Source: JAQVOO01 sp964524755 (lineage in GTDB: Bacteria; Spirochaetota; Spirochaetia; Sphaerochaetales; Sphaerochaetaceae). From it: 18,966 nt of DNA. The notes under the pieces were generated by a model. It did not search any database, was not told the origin of the DNA, and saw only the letters and a program-made list of their open reading frames with translations. Numbering within the stretch: position 1 is the stretch's first letter; each line of letters begins with the position of its first letter. Positions 6,811 to 14,384 of this stretch are shown here, one piece after another. Made by a program: the position numbers and the translations under genes. The DNA lies in assembly GCA_964524755.1 (NCBI GenBank), contig CAZGDR010000037.1:1-18966 (forward strand), written 5' to 3'.

Positions 6811-7746
6811 CTAGCGCAAGTTTTCGGTGAGTTTGAATACTTCTAGTAGTGTGTTCCACCACGTAGCGGAGCCTTCGAACTCTCCGATACCGCGTATTTT
6901 TCGGATGCGATAGCGGACAAGATTAGCGGCAGGTTTAGGACAGAGGTTGTTCAAATCACGTATGATAGTCTCTTTAATGGCTTTGGCTGTGAAGTCGGGG
7001 TCATGGTGTGCCCCCTCTGGTACTTCGGGAATAATATCATGAATGATATTAAATCTTTTGAGATCGCGCGCCGTCATCTTCATTGCTTCGGCTGCTTCTT
7101 GGGCCCGAGATGGGTCGCGGAGCAGGATTGAGGCAAACCCCTCAGGGGTTATGACCGAATAGACTGCATTTTCAAGCATATAGAGTTTATCTCCGACCCC
7201 TATGCCGAGAGCACCCCCACTTCCACCTTCACCAATGATAAAACTGAGCACAGGGACTTGCAAGGTGGAGAACTCTTTAAGATTGCGGGCAATGGCTTCG
7301 CCAATACCCCGTTCTTCGGCTCCAAGGCCAGGATATGCTCCTGGTGTGTCGATGAAACACACTACAGGACGACCAAATTTCTCGGCTTGTTTGGCCAATC
7401 GTAGTGCTTTTCGGTAGCCTTCTGGGTTACTCATGCCATAGTTATACGTAATGTTTTCCCGTAAATTCATCCCCTTACGGTTGCCTATAAAAGTGACCGC
7501 CCTTCCACCGATAGTACCAATTCCTCCAATCATGGCAGGATCATCACCATACGTGCGATCACCATGTAATTCCATAAAGTCGTCACATATGAGGTTGATG
7601 TAGGAGGTTGCTCCTGGACGACTTTGTTGACGGGAGAGGAGAACACAATCCCACGATGAGCGTTCTTTAATTCTCGGATCACTCGTGGCTATCTCTTCTA
7701 GCCGTGTTACGGAAGTTATTAACTGTTCTTCTGGTCTCTTACTCAT
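6811..7746 (-). CDS. accA: Acetyl-CoA carboxylase carboxyltransferase subunit alpha
   Basis: A 311-residue cytoplasmic protein. With AccD it forms the alpha2-beta2 carboxyltransferase that moves CO2 from biotin-BCCP to acetyl-CoA, making malonyl-CoA. Crotonase-fold landmarks are G-N-R-K-G-M-N-L-R-E-N (about 88-98), F-I-D-T-P-G-A-Y-P-G (131-140), E-E-R-G-I-G-E-A-I (144-152) and the oxyanion-forming G-E-G-G-S-G-G-A-L-G-I (172-182). The frame is open upstream to 7791, but ATG at 7746 has AGGAG at correct spacing and gives a family-like N-terminus. It overlaps the accD end by eight bases (ATGAGTAA), so it should be translationally coupled to accD. Last gene of the accBCDA operon. Confidence 0.97.
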   Translation of the reverse strand: MSKRPEEQLITSVTRLEEIATSDPRIKERSSWDCVLLSRQQSRPGATSYINLICDDFMELHGDRTYGDDPAMIGGIGTIGGRAVTFIGNRKGMNLRENITYNYGMSNPEGYRKALRLAKQAEKFGRPVVCFIDTPGAYPGLGAEERGIGEAIARNLKEFSTLQVPVLSFIIGEGGSGGALGIGVGDKLYMLENAVYSVITPEGFASILLRDPSRAQEAAEAMKMTARDLKRFNIIHDIIPEVPEGAHHDPDFTAKAIKETIIRDLNNLCPKPAANLVRYRIRKIRGIGEFEGSATWWNTLLEVFKLTENLR

Positions 7747-8551
7747 TATCTTCTCCTGCAACATCATCCGTTGTAAGCTCCTTGGGAGCATGGGTACGTA
7801 TTAAGAACGAGAGTTGATTCCGTAGTTTATCGCGAGGCACGATAGCATCAACAAAGCCTTTTGCCAGTTGAAACTCTGCCCGTTGAAAACCTTCGGGTAA
7901 TTTTTGTCCGATCGTCCCTTCAATAACTCGTGGTCCAGCAAATCCAATTAAGGCCCCCGGTTCAGCTAAAATCACATCTCCCAACATGGCAAATGAGGCT
8001 GTGACACCGCCTGTGGTAGGATGGGTAAGCACAATGAACAAGGGAACTTTAGTTTGATCTAGTAAGGCTGCCGCACTAGCTGTCTTGGCCATCTGCATCA
8101 GAGAGAAAATTCCCTCTTGCATTCGAGCTCCACCACTGGCAGTACAGATGATGACTGGAGTCTGGGTCAAAGCTCCTTGGAACATAGCCTGTGTGATTTT
8201 CTCACCAACTACTGATCCCATACTGCCTCCCATAAAATCAAAAGACATTACCGCCAGAACAGCGTGGAGTTCTTCAATGGTACACGTGCCAGTGATCACA
8301 GCATCGTTCATAGCAGAGCGTTGCTGGTTTTGAAGAATTTTTTCGGCATATCCATCTAATTCAATAGGATTTTTAGAGTAAAGTTCTCCTGAAAATTCTT
8401 TGAATGAACCCACATCAGTGAGTTGTTCAATGCGTTTAGCAGCATTAATACGATGATGGAAACCACATTCAGGGCATACCATAAGGTACTTTTGCAACAC
8501 GTCATCAGAAATTTGGCGATGACAAGCTGGACAATCATGCGGGTCTTGCAT
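7739..8551 (-). CDS. accD: Acetyl-CoA carboxylase carboxyltransferase subunit beta
   Basis: A 270-residue protein, the second half of the bacterial carboxyltransferase. It begins with the four-Cys zinc ribbon typical of AccD: C7-x2-C10-x15-C26-x2-C29. The crotonase-like core follows, with A-S-G-G-A-R-M-Q-E-G (the acyl-CoA oxyanion region), H-P-T-T-G-G-V-T-A-S-F and the late I-G-F-A-G-P-R-V-I segment. The N-terminus before the zinc ribbon is only six residues, shorter than in E. coli (about 26) but complete for the domain. It starts five bases after accC and overlaps accA by eight, so the two carboxyltransferase subunits are made in a fixed ratio. Confidence 0.97.
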   Translation of the reverse strand: MQDPHDCPACHRQISDDVLQKYLMVCPECGFHHRINAAKRIEQLTDVGSFKEFSGELYSKNPIELDGYAEKILQNQQRSAMNDAVITGTCTIEELHAVLAVMSFDFMGGSMGSVVGEKITQAMFQGALTQTPVIICTASGGARMQEGIFSLMQMAKTASAAALLDQTKVPLFIVLTHPTTGGVTASFAMLGDVILAEPGALIGFAGPRVIEGTIGQKLPEGFQRAEFQLAKGFVDAIVPRDKLRNQLSFLIRTHAPKELTTDDVAGEDNE

Positions 8552-8556
8552 CTGTT

Positions 8557-9882
8557 TTACCTCTTTTTGGGATTGCTACATACTTGAGCATACAAGTCGG
8601 TTCCAAAGGCCCCACTTCTAAACGATTTAGAGTGAAGTATTTCAATCAGGGATTCAATATTTGTCTCAATTCCTTCCAATACGAGTTCACGTAGGGCGCG
8701 GACCATCGCTGCAATGCTCTGTTGTCTATCAGGGGTATGGACGATAACTTTGGCAACCAATGCATCATAATAGGGGGTAATGATGGCACCTTGGAAGAGG
8801 TGGGTATCAGTACGTACTGTAGGGCCTAAGGGTGGGACGAACTTAGTAACAGTCCCCGGTTTAGTGGCATTCAGCCGGCATTCGAGGGCATGTCCACTTT
8901 GAGGTAGGACAGAGGGTAAGGAGAGGCCTTTTCCTCCTGCAATTAGAATCTGCTGACGGATAATATCAGTATGAGTGACCAATTCGGTAACGGGATGTTC
9001 TACCTGTACCCTAGCATTTACTTCCATGAACCAATAGTTTTCATCTTTAACCAAAAACTCAATCGTACCTGCCCCGCGATAGTTAATGCTAGAAAAAAGA
9101 CGCATAGAATCAGCGGCCATCTTGCTCCGCATAGTTTCGTTGAGTATAGGTGAGGGGCTCTCCTCAATGAGTTTTTGATGGTTTTGTTGGACTGAGCAGT
9201 CTCGTTCTCCTAAATGAACCACTTTTCCTTTTCCATCTGCTAACAGTTGTACTTCAATGTGTCTGGGATTGATCACATATTTTTCCATAAGGATTGTGCC
9301 ATCTGAGAAAAAAGCTTGTGCTTCACGTGAAGCGACTGGGAGGGCGAGGGCAAGTTCGTCAGGATTATAGACGATGCGCATACCGCGTCCACCGCCCCCT
9401 GCAGAGGCTTTGAGAATGACGGGGTAGCCGATCTCTTGGGCCACCACTCTCCCTGTTTCTATACTTGCAATAGGCTTCATGCTACCAGGAGTAACGGGGA
9501 CGTCGGCTTCCACGGCACTATGTCGTGAACGGACTTTGTCTCCAAGGAGACGTATTGTTTTGGCATCTGGTCCAATGAAGATAAGGCCAGCTTTTTCTAC
9601 CTCTGCCGCAAATTCAGAATTTTCGGCTAGAAATCCAACTCCTGGGTGGATGGCATCACAACGACTAGCACAAGCTGCCGCGATAATATTGCTAATGTTG
9701 AGATAACTTTCACTAGAGGCGGGGGGGCCAACGCAGATCGCACTATCGGCCATTTGGGTATGGAGAGATCCCGCATCCGCTTGTGAATAGATAGCTACGG
9801 TTCGAATACCCATCTCTTTACAGGTCCGAATGATTCGCACTGCTATTTCACCACGGTTGGCGATAAGAAGAGAGCCGATCAT
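8557..9882 (-). CDS. accC: Acetyl-CoA carboxylase biotin carboxylase subunit
   Basis: A 441-residue ATP-grasp enzyme that carboxylates biotin on AccB using ATP and bicarbonate. It opens with L-L-I-A-N-R-G-E-I-A-V-R-I-I (biotin carboxylase N-terminal domain). It carries H-P-G-V-G-F-L-A-E-N, K116, K158 in V-I-L-K-A-S-A-G-G-G-G-R-G-M (ATP lid), H-I-E-V-Q, and M-E-V-N-A-R-V-Q-V-E-H-P-V-T-E near the catalytic Glu/Asn/Arg. The usual Q-R-R-H-Q-K reads Q-Q-N-H-Q-K at 232-237, keeping the Gln, His and Lys that line the E. coli active site, and N-T-R reads N-A-R. The ATG overlaps the accB stop in ATGA. It could serve another biotin enzyme, but the intact acc operon makes acetyl-CoA carboxylase the clear assignment. 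Confidence 0.97.
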   Translation of the reverse strand: MIGSLLIANRGEIAVRIIRTCKEMGIRTVAIYSQADAGSLHTQMADSAICVGPPASSESYLNISNIIAAACASRCDAIHPGVGFLAENSEFAAEVEKAGLIFIGPDAKTIRLLGDKVRSRHSAVEADVPVTPGSMKPIASIETGRVVAQEIGYPVILKASAGGGGRGMRIVYNPDELALALPVASREAQAFFSDGTILMEKYVINPRHIEVQLLADGKGKVVHLGERDCSVQQNHQKLIEESPSPILNETMRSKMAADSMRLFSSINYRGAGTIEFLVKDENYWFMEVNARVQVEHPVTELVTHTDIIRQQILIAGGKGLSLPSVLPQSGHALECRLNATKPGTVTKFVPPLGPTVRTDTHLFQGAIITPYYDALVAKVIVHTPDRQQSIAAMVRALRELVLEGIETNIESLIEILHSKSFRSGAFGTDLYAQVCSNPKKR

Positions 9883-10292
9883 AGTGGTAATACCTCAAAG
9901 AGCGGTTGTCCAAATTCAACTAATGAACCTTGGTCTGCGAGAACAGCTACTATCTCACAATCATAGTCGGCTTCGAGTTGGTTCATCAGTTTCATGGCCT
10001 CGATGGTACACACAGTATCGCCTGAATGGATAGATTTCCCAATTTCCACGTAGGGAGGAGAGTCGGGAGACGGTGTTCTATAAAAGGTACCAACCAGAGG
10101 GCTGGTTATAATCTTTGTCGGTTTTTCTCTAATCGTTTCTTCTTCTTTTTGTGTAGCTTTTGGTAATTCTATGTGTTCTTTGGTACCAGCTCTTTTTAAG
10201 TGGATACTATACGCTTCAGAGGTCAGTTCCATCTCTGCAAGTGAGCTTTGCTCAAATAGAGCAATAATTTTATTAAGTTCCTTTATCTCCAT
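9879..10292 (-). CDS. accB: Biotin carboxyl carrier protein (BCCP) of acetyl-CoA carboxylase
   Basis: A 137-residue carrier protein. The N-terminal part (1-60) is a charged helix and linker, shorter and less Pro/Ala-rich than in E. coli (156 residues overall). The biotinyl domain starts S-P-L-V-G-T-F-Y-R-T-P-S-P and keeps the thumb loop seen in acetyl-CoA carboxylase BCCPs. The biotinylated lysine is K101 in E-A-M-K-L-M-N. It is the first gene of the accBCDA operon. Its start has a strong AGGAGG site, and its stop overlaps the accC start in ATGA. A promoter with TTGACA-17-TATTAT lies upstream at 10351-10379. Confidence 0.97.
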   Translation of the reverse strand: MEIKELNKIIALFEQSSLAEMELTSEAYSIHLKRAGTKEHIELPKATQKEEETIREKPTKIITSPLVGTFYRTPSPDSPPYVEIGKSIHSGDTVCTIEAMKLMNQLEADYDCEIVAVLADQGSLVEFGQPLFEVLPL

Positions 10293-10324
10293 ACGGTCCT
10301 CCTAGGTGTCGGGCCAGGGCGTTT

Positions 10325-10337
10325 TGGCTAGAAGCCA
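10325..10337 (-). other. Small hairpin in the predicted accB leader
   Basis: TGGCT-nnn-AGCCA, a perfect 5-bp stem with a 3-base loop, lies in the roughly 52-base leader expected between the accB promoter and its ATG. A second possible pairing, AGGTG with CACCT, would enclose it and end immediately before the AGGAGG ribosome binding site. This could be a modest structured leader; it is short and may be chance. Confidence 0.3.
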
Positions 10338-10350
10338 CCTTTTCATCCTG

Positions 10351-10379
10351 ATAATAACGATACAAGCGGAAAGTGTCAA
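10351..10379 (-). promoter_or_regulatory. Promoter of the accBCDA operon
   Basis: On the minus strand, TTGACA (10379-10374, perfect -35), a 17-base spacer, then TATTAT (10356-10351, five of six). This is a near-consensus housekeeping promoter with a predicted start near 10344, about 52 bases upstream of accB. Its -35 box is one arm of the palindrome at 10374-10387. Confidence 0.75.
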
Positions 10380-10387
10380 TATTGACA
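10374..10387. promoter_or_regulatory. Palindromic double -35 / candidate operator between acc and fab operons
   Basis: TGTCAATATTGACA is a perfect 14-bp palindrome. Each arm contains a consensus TTGACA -35 box pointing outward, two bases apart back to back: the left arm serves accB on the minus strand, the right arm fabH on the plus strand. The arrangement makes the two promoters share one site, so an RNA polymerase or a dimeric repressor bound here should affect both. A fatty-acid regulator of FapR, FabT or FadR kind is a reasonable guess, but the site does not match any consensus I recall, and no regulator gene lies in the window. Confidence 0.65.
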
Positions 10388-10411
10388 TAATATAGAAAAA
10401 TGTAATATACA
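10382..10411 (+). promoter_or_regulatory. Promoter of the fab operon
   Basis: The perfect TTGACA at 10382-10387 is followed by an AT-rich stretch. The best -10 candidates are TATACA at 10406-10411 (18-base spacer) or TAATAT at 10403-10408 (15-base spacer), each four of six. The predicted start is about 25-30 bases upstream of the fabH ATG. Weaker -10 than the acc side. Confidence 0.6.
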
Positions 10412-10442
10412 GAGAGGGACTTGGATTGTGGAGGAATTGTCT

Positions 10443-11435
10443 ATGATAAAACCAGCACAGGTTTACGTGCGGGCTGTAGGGGCTTACGTCCCTCCTAAGA
10501 GAGTGACCAATGATGAATTGGCACAGACGGTCGATACCAGCGATGAGTGGATTCGTTCCCATACTGGAATAGGGGCTCGCCATATAGCTGAAGATTCAGT
10601 CGCTACCAGTGATTTAGCGGTAGGAGCTGCCAAAGATATGCTTAGACGCCATGGAATCCAATTAACTGAAATTGGTGCAATTGTTGTGGCTACTTCTACG
10701 CAAGATTACCTAGGGTTTCCTGCAACGGCCTGCGTGATTCAAGAGAAATTAGGATTAGAAACTATTCCTGCATTTGATATCTCTGCCGGATGTACCGGAT
10801 TTATTTATGCTCTAGAGGTTGCTAGAGGGATGGTGGCCATGGGGACGGTTCCGTCAGTTTTAGTGATTGGAGCCGAAAAATTATCGGCCGTAACTGACTG
10901 GAGTGATCGTAACACGTGTGTTCTTTTTGGCGATGGTGCGGGTTGTGTCCTGGTCCAAGGAGGTCAAGAACGAGATGGAGCTATCGTAGACAGCGTGCTG
11001 CATGCGGAGGGTAGTGGTGCTTCTCATCTTAGTATTCAGCGCGGAGGTACACAGACTCCGTTTGATAGCGAGGGTCCACTACAAGGTCATAAATTACATA
11101 TGGATGGTCGAGCAGTCTATAATTTTGCAGTACGGGTGTTAAAAGAGGTCGTAGATGAGCTTCTGAGCCGTAATCATTTGACCATTGAGGATATCGACTG
11201 GATAGTTCCTCACCAAGCAAATAGTAGGATTATTTTAGCAGCTGCCAAGCGCTTAAAGATTAACGCTGATAAATTCTTTATGAATATTGAAGATTACGCC
11301 AATACTTCGGCAGCTTCAATTCCTATCGCTTTACGCGAAATGGAGGAGCAGGGTCTGCTTAAACGGGGACAGCGCGTGATGACTATCGGATTTGGGGCTG
11401 GACTCACCTACGGAGGGAATTTACTCATATGGTGA
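10443..11435 (+). CDS. fabH: 3-oxoacyl-ACP synthase III (KAS III)
   Basis: A 330-residue cytoplasmic thiolase-fold enzyme that starts fatty acid synthesis by condensing an acyl-CoA primer with malonyl-ACP. The Cys-His-Asn triad is present: C117 in D-I-S-A-G-C-T-G-F, H257 in V-P-H-Q-A-N, and N287 in Y-A-N-T-S-A-A-S. The C-terminus G-F-G-A-G-L-T-Y-G-G is typical. An in-frame GTG exists at 10428, but ATG 10443 has GGAGG about eight bases upstream and yields the standard length, so it is preferred. First gene of the fab operon; it overlaps fabD by seven bases. Primer preference (acetyl or branched acyl-CoA) cannot be read from the sequence. Confidence 0.97.
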   Translation: MIKPAQVYVRAVGAYVPPKRVTNDELAQTVDTSDEWIRSHTGIGARHIAEDSVATSDLAVGAAKDMLRRHGIQLTEIGAIVVATSTQDYLGFPATACVIQEKLGLETIPAFDISAGCTGFIYALEVARGMVAMGTVPSVLVIGAEKLSAVTDWSDRNTCVLFGDGAGCVLVQGGQERDGAIVDSVLHAEGSGASHLSIQRGGTQTPFDSEGPLQGHKLHMDGRAVYNFAVRVLKEVVDELLSRNHLTIEDIDWIVPHQANSRIILAAAKRLKINADKFFMNIEDYANTSAASIPIALREMEEQGLLKRGQRVMTIGFGAGLTYGGNLLIW

Positions 11436-12379
11436 TGTATGCAGGGTGTTATCCTGGTCAGGGCGCTCAAAAACCACGTATGGCCTTAGATTTCTATGAC
11501 CAATTTTCTGTTGTTCGTGAACTGTTTGATGTGGCCAGTCAGGTCAGTGATAGAGACCTTTTGTCACTACTGAGCAATGCCGATGAAACAGAACTTATGC
11601 AGACCCAAAATACGCAACTAGCAATCACGTTAGCCAACCGGAGTGCAACTTTGGCTCTGCAAGAGATGGGAATCGCTGTGGCTTGCCATGCCGGTTTTAG
11701 TTTAGGGGAACTTTCTGCCTTTTGTGCAGCAGGAATTCTCACTGATGAAGACCTGTTCAAGATAGTCGCTAAACGGGGCCAACTCTTGGCCAATGCTTCA
11801 GTAGAAGCTGTAGCGAAGTATGGTGAATTGGGTATGGCTGCGGTAGTTGGTATAGGATTTACACAAGTACAACAGATCTTAGATTCTCTCGGAACAAAAC
11901 AAGTTTTCTGTGCCAATGATAATGGCCCTACTCAGGTAGTGCTATCAGGAGTGGCAAAAGAGATCGTGCTTTGTACAGAGAAACTTAAAGCAGCTGGAGC
12001 CAAAAGAGTGATCCCATTACGGGTATCGGGTCCCTTTCATACACCGTTTATGGATACAGCAGAGGCGGAATTTGTTGAATTTTTACAACCATTTACATTT
12101 AATTTTCCAAAAACGTCTGTGTACACTACTGTAACGGGAAAGTTAGTTTCAGATGGACTGGAAGCGAAGCACGTTTGTGCTCGTCAACTCTCTTCGCCAG
12201 TACGGTGGACGGCCATCATGCAATCAATCGCAGAAGAACTTGGTTTCACAGATGCTCTTGAAGTGGGACCAGGTACTGTGTTGACCGGGTTATGGAAATC
12301 GAGTGGTTATAAAGTTGGCTGTAAGAGTGCTGGAACCTACAACCAAATTCTAGACCTTAAAGAGGAGACTGAAAGATGA
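11429..12379 (+). CDS. fabD: Malonyl-CoA:ACP transacylase
   Basis: A 316-residue cytoplasmic acyltransferase that moves malonyl from CoA to ACP. The N-terminus C-Y-P-G-Q-G-A-Q is the family signature (usually F-P-G-Q-G-x-Q). The nucleophile is S91 in G-F-S-L-G-E; most FabD proteins have G-H-S-L-G-E, so the residue before the serine is Phe rather than His. R116 (A-K-R-G) and H204 (G-P-F-H-T-P-F-M) complete the usual active site. Two ATG codons lie at 11429 and 11435; the first is better placed after GGAGGG. The stop overlaps the fabG start in ATGA. Confidence 0.95.
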   Translation: MVMYAGCYPGQGAQKPRMALDFYDQFSVVRELFDVASQVSDRDLLSLLSNADETELMQTQNTQLAITLANRSATLALQEMGIAVACHAGFSLGELSAFCAAGILTDEDLFKIVAKRGQLLANASVEAVAKYGELGMAAVVGIGFTQVQQILDSLGTKQVFCANDNGPTQVVLSGVAKEIVLCTEKLKAAGAKRVIPLRVSGPFHTPFMDTAEAEFVEFLQPFTFNFPKTSVYTTVTGKLVSDGLEAKHVCARQLSSPVRWTAIMQSIAEELGFTDALEVGPGTVLTGLWKSSGYKVGCKSAGTYNQILDLKEETER

Positions 12380-13098
12380 GTACTACGAAGCAAACTAAGA
12401 CAGCATTAGTTACCGGTGGTTCGCGGGGGATAGGGCGAGAGATTGTGCTTACCCTACTGAAAGAGGGATTTGAAGTCTGGTATCTCTCTCGTTCCCAAGG
12501 GGCAGAGATTTCTTCTGATCGTATTCATTGGGTCGCTTGTGATATGAAAGAGGCTGGGTCGGTGGAAAAAGCTCTTGAAGTGGTATTGTCAGAAACAAAA
12601 CGGATAGATGTCTTAGTTAATAACGCTGGAATTACCCGCGATGGTTTAATTATGCGTATGAGTGATGAAGCCTGGGAAGAAGTTCTGCGGGTGAACCTTA
12701 CAGCAGCCTTTTTGATGTGTCGTCGAGTTAGTCGTGTAATGGCTTCACAACGAGCGGGAGTCATTGTTAATATGTCTTCAGTTGTAGGAATCACTGGAAA
12801 TGGTGGGCAGACTAATTATGCTGCCTCCAAGGCAGGACTAATCGGTTTCTCTAAAAGTTTAGCACGCGAATTAGCTGGTCGTTCGGTTCGGGTCAATGTT
12901 GTTGCACCGGGATTTATTGAAACTGAGATGACTGAAGTTCTCCCCTCCGCTGTTAAAGAGAGTTTGAAAAGCCAAATTCCATTAGGAAGGATGGGGAGTG
13001 CTACAGAAGTTGCACAGGCAGTAGCTTTTTTATGTTCTGATGCAGCTTCTTACATTACAGGACAAGTGTTGGCCATCGATGGTGGCATGGCAATGTGA
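12376..13098 (+). CDS. fabG: 3-oxoacyl-ACP reductase
   Basis: A 240-residue SDR that reduces beta-ketoacyl-ACP with NADPH. It has the cofactor loop T-G-G-S-R-G-I-G (13-20), N-N-A-G at 82-85 followed by I-T-R-D-G-L-I-M-R-M, N107, S135 in S-S-V-V-G, Y148-x3-K152 in Y-A-A-S-K, and the P-G-F-I-E-T-E-M loop. It ends I-T-G-Q-V-L-A-I-D-G-G-M-A-M, the standard FabG C-terminus. The FabG-specific I-T-R-D and G-N-G-G-Q-x-N-Y signatures and the place between fabD and fabF separate it from the unrelated SDR at 273-1103. Translationally coupled to fabD through a 4-base overlap. Confidence 0.97.
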   Translation: MSTTKQTKTALVTGGSRGIGREIVLTLLKEGFEVWYLSRSQGAEISSDRIHWVACDMKEAGSVEKALEVVLSETKRIDVLVNNAGITRDGLIMRMSDEAWEEVLRVNLTAAFLMCRRVSRVMASQRAGVIVNMSSVVGITGNGGQTNYAASKAGLIGFSKSLARELAGRSVRVNVVAPGFIETEMTEVLPSAVKESLKSQIPLGRMGSATEVAQAVAFLCSDAASYITGQVLAIDGGMAM

Positions 13099-13109
13099 GG
13101 AGATTTGGG

Positions 13110-14369
13110 ATGATACAAGGAAGACGTGTGGTAGTGACTGGGATGGGGACGGTAAATCCCTTAGGAACCCGAGTAGAACCTTTTTGGGAAAACATTAAAG
13201 CTGGAGTGAGTGGTATCGGGCGTTTAACGAAGTTTGACGCAAGTGAATATCCTGCCCAAATAGCTGGTGAAATCAGGAATTTTGATCCGTCAGATTTATT
13301 GGATCGTAAAGAGGTCCGCAATATGGCCGACTTTACCCAGTATGCTGTATATGCTGCAGTACAAGCTATGGACCAAGCTAAACTAGGGGCCTCCGGTGAG
13401 GGGGGATATAACCCTGAACGTGCTGGAGTATACCTGGGAAATGGGATTGGTGGGTTTGAAATTGTAGAAGAGAATTTAGAGAAATTGTTTGCGCGAGGGC
13501 ATCGTGCTGTGGCACCCCTTACCATTCCTAAGCTCATTGCCAATGAGGCAGCGGGAAATATAGCTATGAAGTATGGTTTGAAGGGACCGTGTCACACTAC
13601 GGTCACAGCTTGTGCTTCTGGTACAGATGCGATTGGTGCCGCCTATCATGCCATAAAATATGGGATTGTCGATATGGCCGTTACCGGTGGAACGGAAGGA
13701 GCTATTACACAATTAGCCGTGGCTGGGTTCTGTCGCATTCAAGCTCTTTCAACAGCCTACAACGAAACTCCTGAGCTGGCTTGCCGACCTTTTGATTCGC
13801 AGCGGGATGGTTTTATAATTGGTGAAGGATCTGGTGTGTTGGTCATTGAAGAGTTGGAACATGCTAAAGCGAGAGGTGCTACTATTCTAGGCGAAATTGT
13901 TGGGTATGGTATGACCTGTGATGCGTTTCACCTCACTGCTCCGGATCCAGAAGGACATGGAGCTGCTCGGGCCATGCAACTTGCCATGCAAGAGGCGGGT
14001 ATTCGCCCCGAAGAAGTCGATTATATCAATGCCCATGGTACGAGTACCGAAGCAAATGATGCCATGGAGACCAAAGCAATCAAGTTAGCTTTCGGGGAAC
14101 ATGCCTACAAGCTTAAAATCTCTTCTACCAAGTCGATGACGTCTCACTTGATCGCAGCGGCAGGTGCGGTTGAAGCAATTATTTCACTACTTGTTATTCG
14201 TGACCAATTTATTCCCTGCACATTGAATCTTACTGATCCCGCCCCTGAGTGTGATTTGGATTATGTCCCCCTGCAGGGCAGGACTAGTTCTGTGAAGTAT
14301 GTTATAAGTGAATCATTGGGATTTGGCGGTCATAATGGCGCGTTAGTCCTAACAGGATATAAAGCATGA
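13110..14369 (+). CDS. fabF: 3-oxoacyl-ACP synthase II (KAS II)
   Basis: A 419-residue elongating condensing enzyme that adds malonyl-ACP units to acyl-ACP. The Cys-His-His triad is C168 (T-A-C-A-S-G), H309 (N-A-H-G-T-S-T) and H346, with K341 in T-K-S-M-T. The segment around the second His reads T-S-H-L-I-A-A-A-G-A instead of the common T-G-H-L-L-G-A-A-G, so two glycines are replaced, though the histidine is kept. The start was set at ATG 13110, which has GAGGAG at good spacing; the open frame extends five codons upstream. It starts 11 bases after fabG. No acpP gene lies between fabG and fabF or elsewhere in the window, where many bacteria have one. Confidence 0.97.
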   Translation: MIQGRRVVVTGMGTVNPLGTRVEPFWENIKAGVSGIGRLTKFDASEYPAQIAGEIRNFDPSDLLDRKEVRNMADFTQYAVYAAVQAMDQAKLGASGEGGYNPERAGVYLGNGIGGFEIVEENLEKLFARGHRAVAPLTIPKLIANEAAGNIAMKYGLKGPCHTTVTACASGTDAIGAAYHAIKYGIVDMAVTGGTEGAITQLAVAGFCRIQALSTAYNETPELACRPFDSQRDGFIIGEGSGVLVIEELEHAKARGATILGEIVGYGMTCDAFHLTAPDPEGHGAARAMQLAMQEAGIRPEEVDYINAHGTSTEANDAMETKAIKLAFGEHAYKLKISSTKSMTSHLIAAAGAVEAIISLLVIRDQFIPCTLNLTDPAPECDLDYVPLQGRTSSVKYVISESLGFGGHNGALVLTGYKA

Positions 14370-14384
14370 AAGAGGAGGGTCAAG

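Noticed and set aside
10302..10583. Minus-strand open frame across the acc/fab divergent region
   Set aside because: It covers the promoter palindrome and the start of fabH, with no recognisable motif; treated as chance.
13098..13109. Possible small acpP between fabG and fabF
   Set aside because: Only 11 bases separate the genes and no D-S-L motif is found nearby on either strand.
13055..13543. Minus-strand 162-codon frame inside fabF
   Set aside because: Antisense to a fully conserved fabF region; Pro/Ser-rich and without homology signs.
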